Below are positions 12,401-23,626 of a DNA stretch of 64,000 bases, piece after piece. This stretch comes from Lonicera japonica (taxonomy: Eukaryota > Streptophyta > Magnoliopsida > Dipsacales > Caprifoliaceae). The notes below the pieces were generated by a model. The model was given only the letters and a program-made list of their open reading frames with translations, made no database searches and was not told the origin of the DNA. The stretch lies in NCBI GenBank assembly GCA_021464415.1, contig CM038468.1:36692969-36756968 (forward strand). The letters are read 5' to 3'. The position numbers were made by a program, and so were the translations under genes. Numbering within the stretch: position 1 is the stretch's first letter; each line of letters begins with the position of its first letter.

Positions 12401-15400
12401 TACTGCCACATTGCTTCTTCTTTTTATCCTCATTGATTTCCTTTATGTTTTCATTATCGATAAAGAATCTATACAACCTCTTCAACTCTTTTTACAAAAG
12501 AACCCCTTCAACTATTTCGAGTACCACTCGGGTTACAGTTAATGTCATTTGTACTCCCTATTGGTCTATATAGCACAACATAGTCCAATAATGTCATTTC
12601 TACCCCCAATTGATCTATATAGCACAACATAGTCCAATCCAGTGTAACAAAATAGGAATAGAAGACGTAACTTGACAATTATTGAATCACTTACTTGTTC
12701 ATGAATTTCTAGGTATAGCAATAGGTTGAATAACCGCCATGACCCCCACCCCCACAGTCGTAATTCTAAGATATTAAAAGGGAATTGTAAGAAGATGTTA
12801 TATTCAGCCTGAGTCAGATCAACAGGTTAAATTTACACAAACCCAACGCGACCGAAACAGCCTGAACCCGTGTTGGGTGTTTATTTTTGAACCCATACCC
12901 ACCTTGGTTTAAAAAAAAAGCCTCACTAGGGTTGGGTTGGGTCATTTTGCTTTCAATATGATACAATTAGATTTTAGCAACTTCTATTGCTCTTATGCAG
13001 GGTTACAACCTAACACATTATACTTCTACCGGTGCGGAGACCCTTCTATACCGGCATTAAGCCACATTTATTCTTTTAAGACAATGCCAGTTTCTGGTCC
13101 CACAAGTTACCCGAGCCGAATAGCTGTGGTGGGTGACTTGGGTCTTACATACAATACTACTTCAACAATCACCCACTTGATGGGCAATAAACCTGATCTT
13201 GTTTTATTGGTGGGGGATGTGAGTTATGCTAATTTGTATCTAACAAATGGAACCGGTTCTGATTGCTACTCTTGCTCTTTCTCGCAAACTCCCATACATG
13301 AGACCTATCAGCCTCGTTGGGATTATTGGGGAAGGTAAAAAAAATTCTTTTTGCTCTGTCAGGTTTGAATTTTTCTTTTTAGCAATATCTAGTACTTCCT
13401 CCGTCCCAAATTAAGTGTCCATTATTCCTTTTTGAGATGTCCAAAATTTTGAGTCCACTTTCCCTTTTAGGACATAATCAATGTATCAAATCTCATGATG
13501 GATCGAGTTTTGTTCTTAAACGTTGATTAGTTTGAAAATAGTGCAACATTAAAAAGTGTGAAAGTCAAACATGGACTCTTAATTTGGGACCAAGTCACGA
13601 AGGGAGTACATATATTTGCAGTTACAATTCCATTCTTGATCTGACAACTGCCATGCAAACTATTTTCTTTTTCCAAATGGGTAATCCTATATGAATATTA
13701 GTGGTCTTGTGCCAAACATTTCTGTACTCAATTGCTATATGTTTTTTCAAAAATTTGTCTTGAAGTTTTGGTTCCCTGAACTTCATTAATTTAGTTCTAA
13801 AAGTGTCCCAAAAGCCCTTCCAAATTTTTGGAGAGTACTGCTCCAATTGATAGTCCCGCTTTGGCTTTAGTACTTTTTAAGAGAACACTAACTTCAACGT
13901 AATCAATGGTCAACAATACAACATATGTTTTATTGTGAGATTTGGTACGGTGATTGTGTCACTAAAAAAATGAGACTATCAATTTGAGACATCTCGTGTT
14001 CAGTTTAGCTTATAAATGTATAATGGGATATGTATAAACGTATACGTGTATATTTACATTTATATGTGTTACATTTACATGTATGTACAGATATATGCAG
14101 CCTTTGGTCTCTAAAGTTCCAATAATGGTGGTCGAAGGGAACCACGAAATAGAAGAGCAAGCCGAGAATGTGACATTTGCAGCTTACAGATCTCGATTTG
14201 CATTCCCATCTGAAGAAAGTGGATCTTCATCATCCTTCTATTATTCTTTCAATGCTGGGGGCATTCATTTTCTAATGCTTGGTGGCTACATTGCTTATAA
14301 CAAATCGGGTAAACTCACTCTTGGCTTCAAAATTTGTTCATTAATTCACTTCATCTATCTATAATTTTCTGTGTTCCTTTAGTATTTTCCTCAGCATGAA
14401 CTGAACAATTCACAAGTTCTATATTGATCTTAAAATATGAATATTTATCATAAGCAAAGCTAGATTGAAGGTATAAAACAAAACAAAATCTCGTAGAATT
14501 CTTTAAAATTACCATCTAGGAAGCATCGCCACTTCACGAAGGCAGATGCTGGCGTGGCCACGTGTAATTGACATGTGGCACTTGAAGATGTTTGAAATTT
14601 AAAGCTTGATGGACACGGGGAGCACCTTAGTAGGACAATTATTATACATTGCCTCAGCTTCAAATGACCAAATTAAGAGTTCACTATTCATTTTTTGTAT
14701 GTCCCAAATTCAGAGTCCACTTTCCATTTTGGGACAATCACTGTATCACCTATTATGATACAAAGCAAGTTTTGTTATCAACAATTGATTAGGTTGAAGT
14801 TACTGTATCCTTCCAGAAGTGTGAAAGTCAAACTTAAACTCTTAATTTGGGATGGAGGAAGTCTTTTTCAAAGTAGTGAATTGGATTTTTCCATTCTCGC
14901 GCTCTTACAAAGATTTACCAGCACTTGAATAATTATCGCTCTAAGGTTCTTTTGTCAAAGAAAGCTTTTCTTTGAAGCTCTGCTTTGGAAGTTTTAGCTT
15001 ACTTCTCTTTCTACTATGTTTTCAAACATTTCAAATGACCTTTCATGTCTTTTTTATTCTTTATGTGTAAAATTTTGAAAATATATTTATGTATTGCCAT
15101 GTCCTCGTCTTATCATTATCCTTAATTTTTAAGCATTGGAGTTTCCCTGCCGTGTTAGGCTCGACACCCATATCCATATATGGTTCTATGAATTTTAGAT
15201 CACCATGACACTAAATGACTGTCTTCCTTTCAAATGACTAAGAAAAAGTTAAGGGAAGGCAATTTTTGTCAAAAAATGTCATTTCTTGTGTTGTCCCACC
15301 ATCAGACTTTTATGTAGGCAGCTATGTATTGACTCATCACTAAAGAATCAAGCAATCATTAACGTTTTAAAAAAAATAAATTTGCTAAAGCAACATTACC

Positions 15401-17838
15401 AGTGCATTTGATTGGTTTACATGGAAAAGAAATATATTCCTCGGAGTTGTTTTAAGTAGAAAGGAAAATTAAACTTAGGGGTGATGTGGTTTTTGGAAAG
15501 GAAATTGTCTTGGCTAAAGCAAGTTGAATGCTAAACTGATTCCTTGGAACTTAATGCAATCAAACACCGCTAAAAGAAGGAAAATATGGAATTTCGAGCA
15601 TTTTTCAAGAAAAAGAAGTGCAATCAAAACTGAGTATTGTACATGAAATAGAATTGGATTCCACATAATTGTTTTACATGCAAAAAATTTGGCGGGGAGG
15701 CGGTTTTTTAGTTACTGAAAAATGAGAAAATTAGGTTAAACCAAGTCGTTACATGGAAATTGATTCCACAAAAAATTATGCAATCAAACACAATTGAAAA
15801 CACAAACTTTTGAGCATCTTGTCTTATTGTTCTCTGGGCACACAATTTTGACCCGTCTTTATTCTGCGTCTCTATCAAAAATAATGTAAGGAGTATTATT
15901 CTGACCCTCAATAATGCATCCTTGTCACATTATGAGAATTTTATTATTTTTTATTTTTACAGCGGACCAATACAAGTGGTTGGAGAGAGATTTGGCTAGT
16001 GTTAATAGAAATGTAACTCCATGGTTGGTAGCTGTTTGGCATCCGCCATGGTACAGCAGCTACAAGGCGCATTATCGGGAAGCAGAGTGTATGAGGGTAG
16101 CAATGGAAGAAATACTTTATAAAAATGGCGTCGACATTGTATTCAATGGACATGTAAGTTTATGTAACTCTCCTGCTATTTTAGGCATTCTTGCTTGTTG
16201 CTTTTGCATGATATAACTTCATGTTTTTAGTAGTAAGAGTGACGAAAGATTAAGATAAACATCTATAACTGATTGTAACAGCACAATTAACTAATTCTAG
16301 CAATAAAATAAATTGATCGTATCAGTGAGATAGTCGATAAATAGATTGAATTTTGAAATTATTTTTTATAAGAGAGGATATGATAGATATTAATGCATTT
16401 GTAACAGCACCAATTTTGTTACAAATCAAAATTGCCCTTAATCGGATTCAAACTGACTTCAAGAGGGACTTTTTTTAGAATTGCTCCTTTATATTTTCAT
16501 TGCAGGACCATGCTAATCAAAGGTGTATGAGTATTTTTCGTGTTATTGTTAGTTCTTACCAAAAAAAGAACAATAATTTTATGCATTGAGGATGACATTT
16601 GTTGCTTGTTTACCTAAATGCTTGACAGGTACATGCGTATGAGAGATCAAACAGAGTATATAACTATACATTGGATCCCTGTGGGCCTGTTTATATAACA
16701 GTTGGTGATGGAGGTAACAGAGAGAAGATGGCAATTACGCATGCCGATGAACCCGGTAACTGCCCCGAACCATCGACCACACCCGATGAATTTATGGGCG
16801 GATTTTGCGCTTTCAATTTTACTTCAGGCCCAGCTGCTGGTAAATTCTGCTGGGACTGCCAGCCTGAATATAGTGCGTATAGGGAAAGTAGCTTTGGCCA
16901 TGGCATTCTTGAGGTAGCATTCTCTTCCATTTTAAACATACACACCAGGGCAGATCCAGCCCTGGGCCGACTGGGGATGTAGCCCAAGCCCAAATATTTT
17001 TGTTTAGTGTTGTATTGTGTCAAGTTTTTAGTTCCAACCCAGCCCAGGCCAACCTAATTAAATGTCGATATTAGCCCATTCCTCCAAAAAATTGTGGGTC
17101 TGCCCTTGCATCGATGCTTGTGTGCTTACTTATTTCTTATCATTTCTGAGTAAATTAAAACTAGGAAATTGCAAAAACCATGACAAGTTTTGGAGGGTGT
17201 TTTGAACTGAGCCTCAGTGAGAAATGTGTACGTACGTTCCCCCCTCAAAGGACTATTTAATAGGAGGGAACATATATGCTCCCAGAGTATTATGTGGCAA
17301 TACTCCTGAGCCAATGAAGTTGTGCCACATAAGCTACGTACATCTACGCATAGGTGGCGTCACACGGAACTTCACCATTTGCCTGGAGTACCACGTGCAG
17401 TACTCCATTAGGATCCTAGAATCTCCAGATTTTTGCAATAGAGCACGCGCACATATATTCTTCTTGTTTTGGTGCCGTGCACCATTATACGTTTTGAGTA
17501 CTTAAACCACCTAATGACATCCATTTGACACCCGGGGTGTAGCTAAGTTGAGCAATAGAGTTTGGTGAACTCCAATTTCCTTCCTTCTACCCGCCAAGTT
17601 AAACACCGGGTGTACTACTTGTATCAAAGAAAAGAAGTCTCGTCAAAAAAAAAATGGTGGGCTAATGTTTGGTGTTGTGTAGGTGAAAAATGAGACACAT
17701 GCGTTGTGGACATGGCACAGGAATCAAGACATGTACAACAAGGCTGGAGATCAAATTTACACTGTCAGGCAGCCTGAGAGGTGTCCAGTTGAACCAAAGG
17801 TAATTAAGCTTAGAACAGACATAGTGAAAACACACTAA
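9486..17838 (+). CDS. Purple acid phosphatase, PAP15-like, seven exons
   Basis: This is a secreted binuclear metallophosphatase that hydrolyses phosphate monoesters; the PAP15 group includes enzymes with phytase activity. Exons: 9486-9750, 12205-12396, 13001-13334, 14091-14308, 15963-16153, 16629-16913, 17683-17838. All introns are GT-AG, phases agree, and the total is 546 residues, near the family length of about 530. Residues 1-24 form a signal peptide. All five metal motifs are present: GDLG (197-200), GDVSY (224-228), GNHE (280-283), VAVWH with H363, and GHVH (399-402). The N-terminal fibronectin-like PAP domain precedes them. Introns contain MITEs and a foldback element. The last exon is least certain: after PERCPVEPK there is also a good donor (ag|gtaatt at 17800), so the annotated end VIKLRTDIVKTH could be intron read-through with a further exon downstream. 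No obvious further exon was found. The PAP15 assignment rests on remembered conservation. Confidence 0.94.
10130..10742. mobile_element. Long-arm foldback MITE in phosphatase intron 1
   Basis: A large inverted repeat folds around about 10343-10452. The inner arms, 10273-10342 and 10453-10520, are nearly identical, sharing actgattttaagggtaaaa and atttaaatagaaactc. Weaker complementarity continues outward to about 10130 and 10742 (aactatgcatttg against caaatgcgtagtt). The right arm carries a 73-bp tandem duplication starting at 10579 and 10652 (cagttaatagtttaaggg...). The long arms suggest a Mutator-like or foldback-type MITE; clear target duplications were not found. Its transcript would form a hairpin inside the phosphatase pre-mRNA. 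Confidence 0.72.
12541..12638. repeat. 49-bp tandem duplication in phosphatase intron 2
   Basis: Two adjacent 49-bp units (12541-12589 and 12590-12638) share aatgtcattt and ctatatagcacaacatag and differ at a handful of positions. The repeat lies in the 604-bp second intron and has no visible function. Confidence 0.8.
13395..13606. mobile_element. Stowaway MITE in phosphatase intron 3
   Basis: The element begins cttcctccgtcccaaatt and ends cgaagggag, flanked by TA (13393-13394 and 13607-13608). Its length of 212 bp, its termini and the inner phrase gtgtgaaagtcaaacatgg match the Stowaway-like elements at 18 and 14655. It is intronic and non-coding. Confidence 0.82.
13820..14005. mobile_element. 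Decayed Stowaway-like segment in phosphatase intron 3
   Basis: The stretch contains degenerate versions of the same family's phrases (taagagaacactaacttcaa, tcaatggtcaacaa, atgagactatcaatttgaga). The termini are too eroded to define exactly. It ends about 85 bp before exon 4. Confidence 0.4.
14655..14864. mobile_element. Stowaway-like MITE in phosphatase intron 4
   Basis: It shares with the better preserved copies atgtcccaaattcagagtcc, caattgattaggttgaagtt and agtgtgaaagtcaaactt, and ends in tttgggatggaggaagt. The left end is uncertain. It lies in the 1.65-kb fourth intron. Confidence 0.55.
16946..17108. mobile_element. Small hAT-like MITE in phosphatase intron 6
   Basis: The left end cagggcagatccagccc pairs with the right end gtgggtctgcccttg as an imperfect inverted repeat, a form common among plant hAT-derived MITEs. 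The 163-bp interior has no coding frame. Flanking 8-mers do not match, so the insertion is old or the boundary slightly off. A related fragment lies near 25624-25685. Confidence 0.5.
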
Positions 17839-20614
17839 TTTTGAAAACATCATTTGTAACAAAAAAAAAAGAAAAAGAAAACATCATTTGATTTTTACCT
17901 ATACTAGAATTGCTAAGTACATGCAATGCGTGTGTATAGATACAGGTAATTGGTTAGCAATACGATATTACTTAATTACTGGTGTCGAGGGTTCGAAACC
18001 CTTTTAGGGTGACAATATTTTTAGTGAATCCTTTAATTTGCATATTGAAGGGTATTAATTGAAAATCGAAAAATTGATGTGCTATCCCCTTTCCCTTGTG
18101 AATAATAGGAACTCCTGGCCTCTGTCTCAAATTGAAAATCTGAAATAAAAGTACTCGGGATATCTCTATTTAATTCTCATTTTTTAAAAGACATAATCAA
18201 TGTTTCAAATTTTACAGTAAAAGAAAAGAGTGATGATCTTAACTATTTTATGTTAAAATTAGTATTTTCTTAAAATGTACAGTATTAAAGTCAAAGCAAA
18301 TATAATCGGCGGACGTATATAGTTAAGGTGATTTTTCAAATAGCTAGGTTTGAGAGAAGCAAATATGCAATTTGTTCCATCAATTTTCATGCTCAATCAT
18401 TTAGAATTGACTTGGTTTTATTAAATTCGAACTATAAAAAGCTTTTTAACCTTTTGCTACATTTTTGTCTTTCTTAAAGGGGGAAAAAATCACTCCCTCG
18501 TTGCAAATACAACTTATTTACTGATTTAATACGTTTATTGTTTTAAAAGAAAATCTACTCTTAATTTGAAACATTTTAAATAAAAAAGGAGTACAAAAAT
18601 CGTGTTTGGTTCATCTATTTTACAATTTTCAATCAAGTAAAAAGATTTTTTTTTGTTATTTTTTGTTTATATTTTAGAAAAACTTTCATAATAATAATAA
18701 TAAAAAACAATGATCATATATATATTTTTTTCAAAATAGTATATCAAATATAAATCAAATTAAATTTTTTTTTTAAAGAACTCAACTTAAGACTAAATTT
18801 TAAATTAAACATTTAAAAATTGCAACCTTAACACTTTATTTAAATTGACGAATATGTTCTAAGGAACATCCCCCATTGATCTTTTCAAGAGAAGCATGTG
18901 ACGAAATTAAATTATTTTTTTTTATTGAAAGACTTCTGTGACAATCAAGTGTCAAAGGGTTATTTATGCAAAAGATACGAAAGATGGATATTAAATTAAT
19001 TTTTTCCTTAATTAAAAAAATGTTTTGAGGCTAATGCACACTCGCGTACACGTAAAAATTTTGGAGTGGGCTGAATTAAGACAATTTTATAACTATTTTT
19101 CATAGTTAAAAATTTGTTCGATTCAACTGTGGAAATAGTTTTAACATTCGTAAATAAAAACATTCATAGTGAAATTTAATTTCATTTTGGAAGAAAAATA
19201 ATACATAAAAATTATAAATTTAACATTAATTTAGACTAGATATTTATTTGTTCGAATAAAATGCACATTTGTATAACTTTGGTCTGCCATACATGTGACC
19301 TAGTAAAATGTCAAGGAGATTAGAGTAAATATGAGTATTTAGGCTATTTAAAAAAAAATATGTTCGTGTGTGAGAGAACATTTTTTTACAGAATTTTTTT
19401 TTATATAGTCTCAAATTAAGCCCAATATATTTCATTTTTCAAATATAATCAATATATTATAATACTATATAATTTTTCTTAACTATTAACTAATTTAGAA
19501 CTTATTACATTTAAAAATAAAAAAAGTCAAAATCAACTCCTAATTTACAAAACATTAAAAGTATAGAAAAAAATAGGAGAGAGATGTCCTAGTTTGGTGT
19601 TTTTCAATTAATTTGCTTTTTTTTTGTTATTTATTCTTTATGTTGTAGGGTAGGACAGCTAGACGGTTTTATCAGTTTTTTTTTTTCTTTTTCTAATGTT
19701 TGAGAAGAATTGGCTGGGCTAAGGGGGGATTTTTATTTTTCCTCTATATAACTAATGGACTTATTAAATTTTTGGGGTGGGTTAGTGCCCTATGGACCAG
19801 ATCCAAGTTCGATCCTTATGCATACTCCTTTGGTGATTGGGGTGTTTTTAATTTCGATCAGAATAAAAATTAAAGAGTCCTAAATTTAAATCGAATTTAA
19901 AATTTCGGTTTCTGTTTTTAAATCATCTAAATCTGGACTAAACTTTTTAGTTCAAGTTTAGTTAGTTTATATATATATATTTAAATAAAATTTGCATTAC
20001 TAAATTAAACTGTTTGGCGCTGGTGTGGTCAAAGAAATTTTCTAGATAGGGATGTTAATCTGTAGACTACATATTGCATGTGTATAATTAAAAAATAAAA
20101 TAATGTAATGAACCATCCATCACTTAATATAATAATAATTCAATACATGAAGTAAGATGAAATATAGCTCGCTAAAAACTATGGTGACAAGAAATAAATT
20201 ATAAATAAGTATGAATTAGACGGGAATTTACAAGAAATTATTTATGCATGTTAAATGAGTCCATTGATATAGATCAATATACTTCCATGTAATAGCATAA
20301 AGAGAGCAAAGAACCTTCAGCATTTAAGAGAATACTAAAATCGCATTTCGAACTTACGCTAAAGGATTGGGTAATATAAGAGCAATTAATTTGGTTTGGT
20401 TTATTTGTTTGGGTTTTTTTTTTTTTTTTCAATTTTTAATGGATCGGTTCAGTCAGTTGATTTTCGAATTTGCCACAACATCTTTATTGACGATAGAAAA
20501 CTATTGCTAAGATCTCACAGCCTCCTTTAATAGCTACATGCGTATTAGGGGTGTTATTTCAAGAAATCGGTCAATAATTGCTCTCAATACCAAAACCAAA
20601 ATAAGAATAATAGA
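17839..20614. other. Gene-free region downstream of the phosphatase
   Basis: No exon was seen on either strand. It would contain any missing final exon and the polyadenylation site of the phosphatase. The sequence is AT-rich with T and A runs. A decayed Stowaway-like piece lies near 18490-18600 (cactccctcgttgcaaat to ataaaaaaggagta). Confidence 0.6.
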
Positions 20615-20622
20615 TTTACCAA

Positions 20623-21061
20623 TAGGGTTGGCAAAAATACCTATGGGTCTCTAACCCCATGGGGGTGGGTATGGGGACAAGTAATCCGGGGTGGGTTTGG
20701 GTTGGAGATTTTTAAAATTAGTCTCATTCGGGTATGGGAATCTCCACCCCGTACCCGTCTTGATTTACTTAATTTTATAATTTTCTTACTTTGTGTTTAT
20801 ATATATGGGGGTCTATATATATAATTCCATCTATATATAAATATATATTACATAACATTATATTATTTCTAACTTCACTCATCTTCTTATTTTATTTTTA
20901 TGTTTTTTTTTTCTTTTTTTAAAAAATTATTTGGGGAATCCCGTGGGGACCCTTTACCCGACGGAAATGGAGATGGATATTCTTGATACCCCAAATCGGG
21001 GATGGCTTTTGGCAGTGGGAGTAGGGATGAAAATTGTAAACCTGATCCGTTGCCATCCCTA
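20623..21061. mobile_element. hAT-type nonautonomous element (439 bp)
   Basis: The ends tagggttggcaa and ttgccatcccta are inverted repeats of the widespread plant type. They are flanked by 8-mers that differ at one base, tttaccaa (20615-20622) and tttaacaa (21062-21069). The GC-rich interior contains degenerate gggtatgggg and ggggatggc phrases. There is no transposase. Confidence 0.7.
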
Positions 21062-21069
21062 TTTAACAA

Positions 21070-23626
21070 TTTACCAATTGGTACTTGAAAATGGAAACCA
21101 ATACCAAACATTTCATTTTTTCAGTATTTTTGGTAAAATCGGTTATTTTCATTTGATTTGATTTTTGGTGAATAGTATTACAAGTGCAAAAATGTATAAA
21201 TATATTAATTAATTTTATTTTTGATATACTATGAGAGTTTTAGAATGGAGAATAGTGTTTTACATTGAAACTAATAAAAATTTAAGCATTATTTATACAA
21301 AGAACTGGTACAATCAATTAAAAAGGAGTTATTAAAGATCACTTTGTAGTATAAGTCTAAAATTCTTTAAAATATTAGCAATTTTTATGTATTAAAAATT
21401 ATTGGTATTTTATGGTATTTACTAGATTTGATATTTTTTTTGTATAATTATTCGATAATTTTTGGTATAATATTTATTTTCTATAACTTTGGAATCGGTA
21501 TTTTAGGTATCATACTTTTCGGTATTTTCGATACGGTAAATTGGTATTTTTCTTTTTAGATAGGTTATACCAAAACCAAATCAAAATTTTTTGGTATTTT
21601 TTTATTTTAGTTTTTGGTATTTAAATGCCTTACCACAGCTATTTTTTTTTTCATAATAATTCGGTCAGTTTTAGTAAAAAAAAAAAAAGTACCGGGCGAT
21701 ACCCTTAGTGCAAAGGAAAGTCGGGCACGAGGGGGAAAGTGGGGCGGGAGAAGGGGGGGGGGGGGGGGGGGGGGCGTGGCCCCACCTGAGATTCCGGACT
21801 TTTTTGTTAGTTATGTAATATTTGGAGGTCGAAAGGAGTTTCATGTGTAAGTATAGGGTCAGGAGATGTAATTAGAAAGGGGAACATTGGAATATTGGAT
21901 ATGGCAAAGCGATAAAAGTTAAAAGTTTAGGGTGGCAGTTTATATTATTAGGTTGTTGATTGAAGTGAGGCCCCTTTATGTATTTATTTACACTGGTTTT
22001 ATTTTGTTATTTGGTTTGTTTGTCATTTGTCCTTTGGTTTTTATCTATGGTTTTTTATTTATTTTTCAATTTTTATTTACGACTATTAATCGGCAAATTG
22101 CTTTAGTATCCAAAATCGGTTGGGAGATGATTTCATAAATGATTGCTCAGTAACATATATTGAGAAATATGTTTTTAAAGCTACCGACAATAAAAATATG
22201 GTTCAATGTTTTCAAAATATGAAGCCTTAAAAGGGAATATTGTAACTAAATATGTAATTTTGATTTTTGACATATACGATGTTAAATTACTTTAATATAA
22301 TATTTTAATTTTGACCTTATTACAGCAGATATAAGAAATTCTTAAAAACCTATTAATTTGGACCTGAATATAATTCTTGACTCCGGTCCTGCCTTAGCGT
22401 GTGTACATTTAACAAAATAATAATTGAGGGTGTAAGAAACTAAAGAATTGATAAATTAGTCATTGTAATTTTACAGGAACAACTAATTTCATACTTTTTA
22501 AAATAAGGTTTTCTTTTATCATGTGACAGGCATAGGGGTAATGCAACAAAATACCTACAAAAAGAAATGTCAAGCTCAAGCAGCAAACGGAATCCAGAAG
22601 GTGAACAATTGATCTACTTGCAGAATGAAGAACAATTGATTGTTTTTCTTTCTTCATTTTTTTATATATATAAAAAAAAAAATTACAAAAGGTGTAATAT
22701 GTACAATATTGTAATAATTATTAATTCAAAATCTTTAATATTTTGTAATATTTTCTCTAGGCACATTTGTAAGGCTAATGGTGCATTTCACTTGGTTAGT
22801 ACAAGGAGTGTGAAGCCGATGACCAAATTGACTAAACCGATCATTTTTTTAAAATTTTCGTTTTAGGGATTCTAAAATTGTACAACTTAAATAGTTCTAT
22901 TTGATTGTGTATACAACTGACAAAATCAAACCAAACCTACTAGATACATGTGTCCTATTCTCATTGTTTCGGTGAATATGAATATGAATATAATTTATTT
23001 ATTTTTTAAAAAAAGGAGAAAAAAAATTTAGGGGTTAAAGTTAAAGAGAAAGATAGTAGTAAACTAAAAGAAACCCTAATTTAAACCATTAAAAACTGAT
23101 ATAAGCCCGTGGCCCAAGGCCCAAATTTACCAACCGGACCGAATCGACCAAAACCAAACCGACTCCAATCGATTTTAGCCGATTGGACTCTTTTGTTTCT
23201 ACGTTATGATTGAGGCAAGAATTTGAGATCCCCTAATTACATGTGTCCTTACTATTTTTTTTTTTTTTGAGATAAAAAAAATGCAACTTATTTTCAAGTC
23301 AATCAATAGTTAAAAATACAACTTATTATCCATTGTTAGATCTAGTACAGTAATTACTATCCCGAAAAATAAGACCATCAATTTGAGTCGGAGGTACTAA
23401 AATTTTTCAAAGTTTTAGTGCTTTTTCAACACATGATATAAAAGGCCTAAAATGGTGAAGTGTATCTGGTTTGTAAAGCTGAATGAACTAAACTAAGTTT
23501 GCTAACAACCCTTTCCTTCTTGCACCATTAATGAAAATGAAACCCCAAAACCGAATGGTACCAACAAAACTGTACTAACCTAAAGTCCCCACATTAATAC
23601 CAACATTTGTATGCTTCAATGCTTCA
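21070..23626. other. Gene-free region with poly-G tract
   Basis: No exon was recognised. A GC-rich island at about 21690-21800 contains an uninterrupted run of 22 G (21753-21774). The remainder is AT-rich with T runs and a decayed Stowaway-like stretch near 23260-23400. The 3' untranslated region of the minus-strand X8 gene must lie just below 23627. Confidence 0.6.
21753..21774 (+). repeat. Run of 22 guanines
   Basis: The tract is a perfect G homopolymer within a GC-rich island, preceded by several shorter G runs (ggggg, gggg, ggg between 21723 and 21748). Together they could form G-quadruplexes on the plus strand. Homopolymer length is error-prone in sequencing, so the exact count is doubtful. 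Confidence 0.85.

Noticed and set aside
17210..17470. GC-richer stretch in phosphatase intron 6 with a 93-codon open frame
   Set aside because: It resembles no protein, and the flanking exons join in phase without it.
17980..18020. gagggttcgaaaccc resembling a tRNA T-arm
   Set aside because: No acceptor stem, D-arm or anticodon arm can be formed around it; probably part of a SINE-like or chance sequence.
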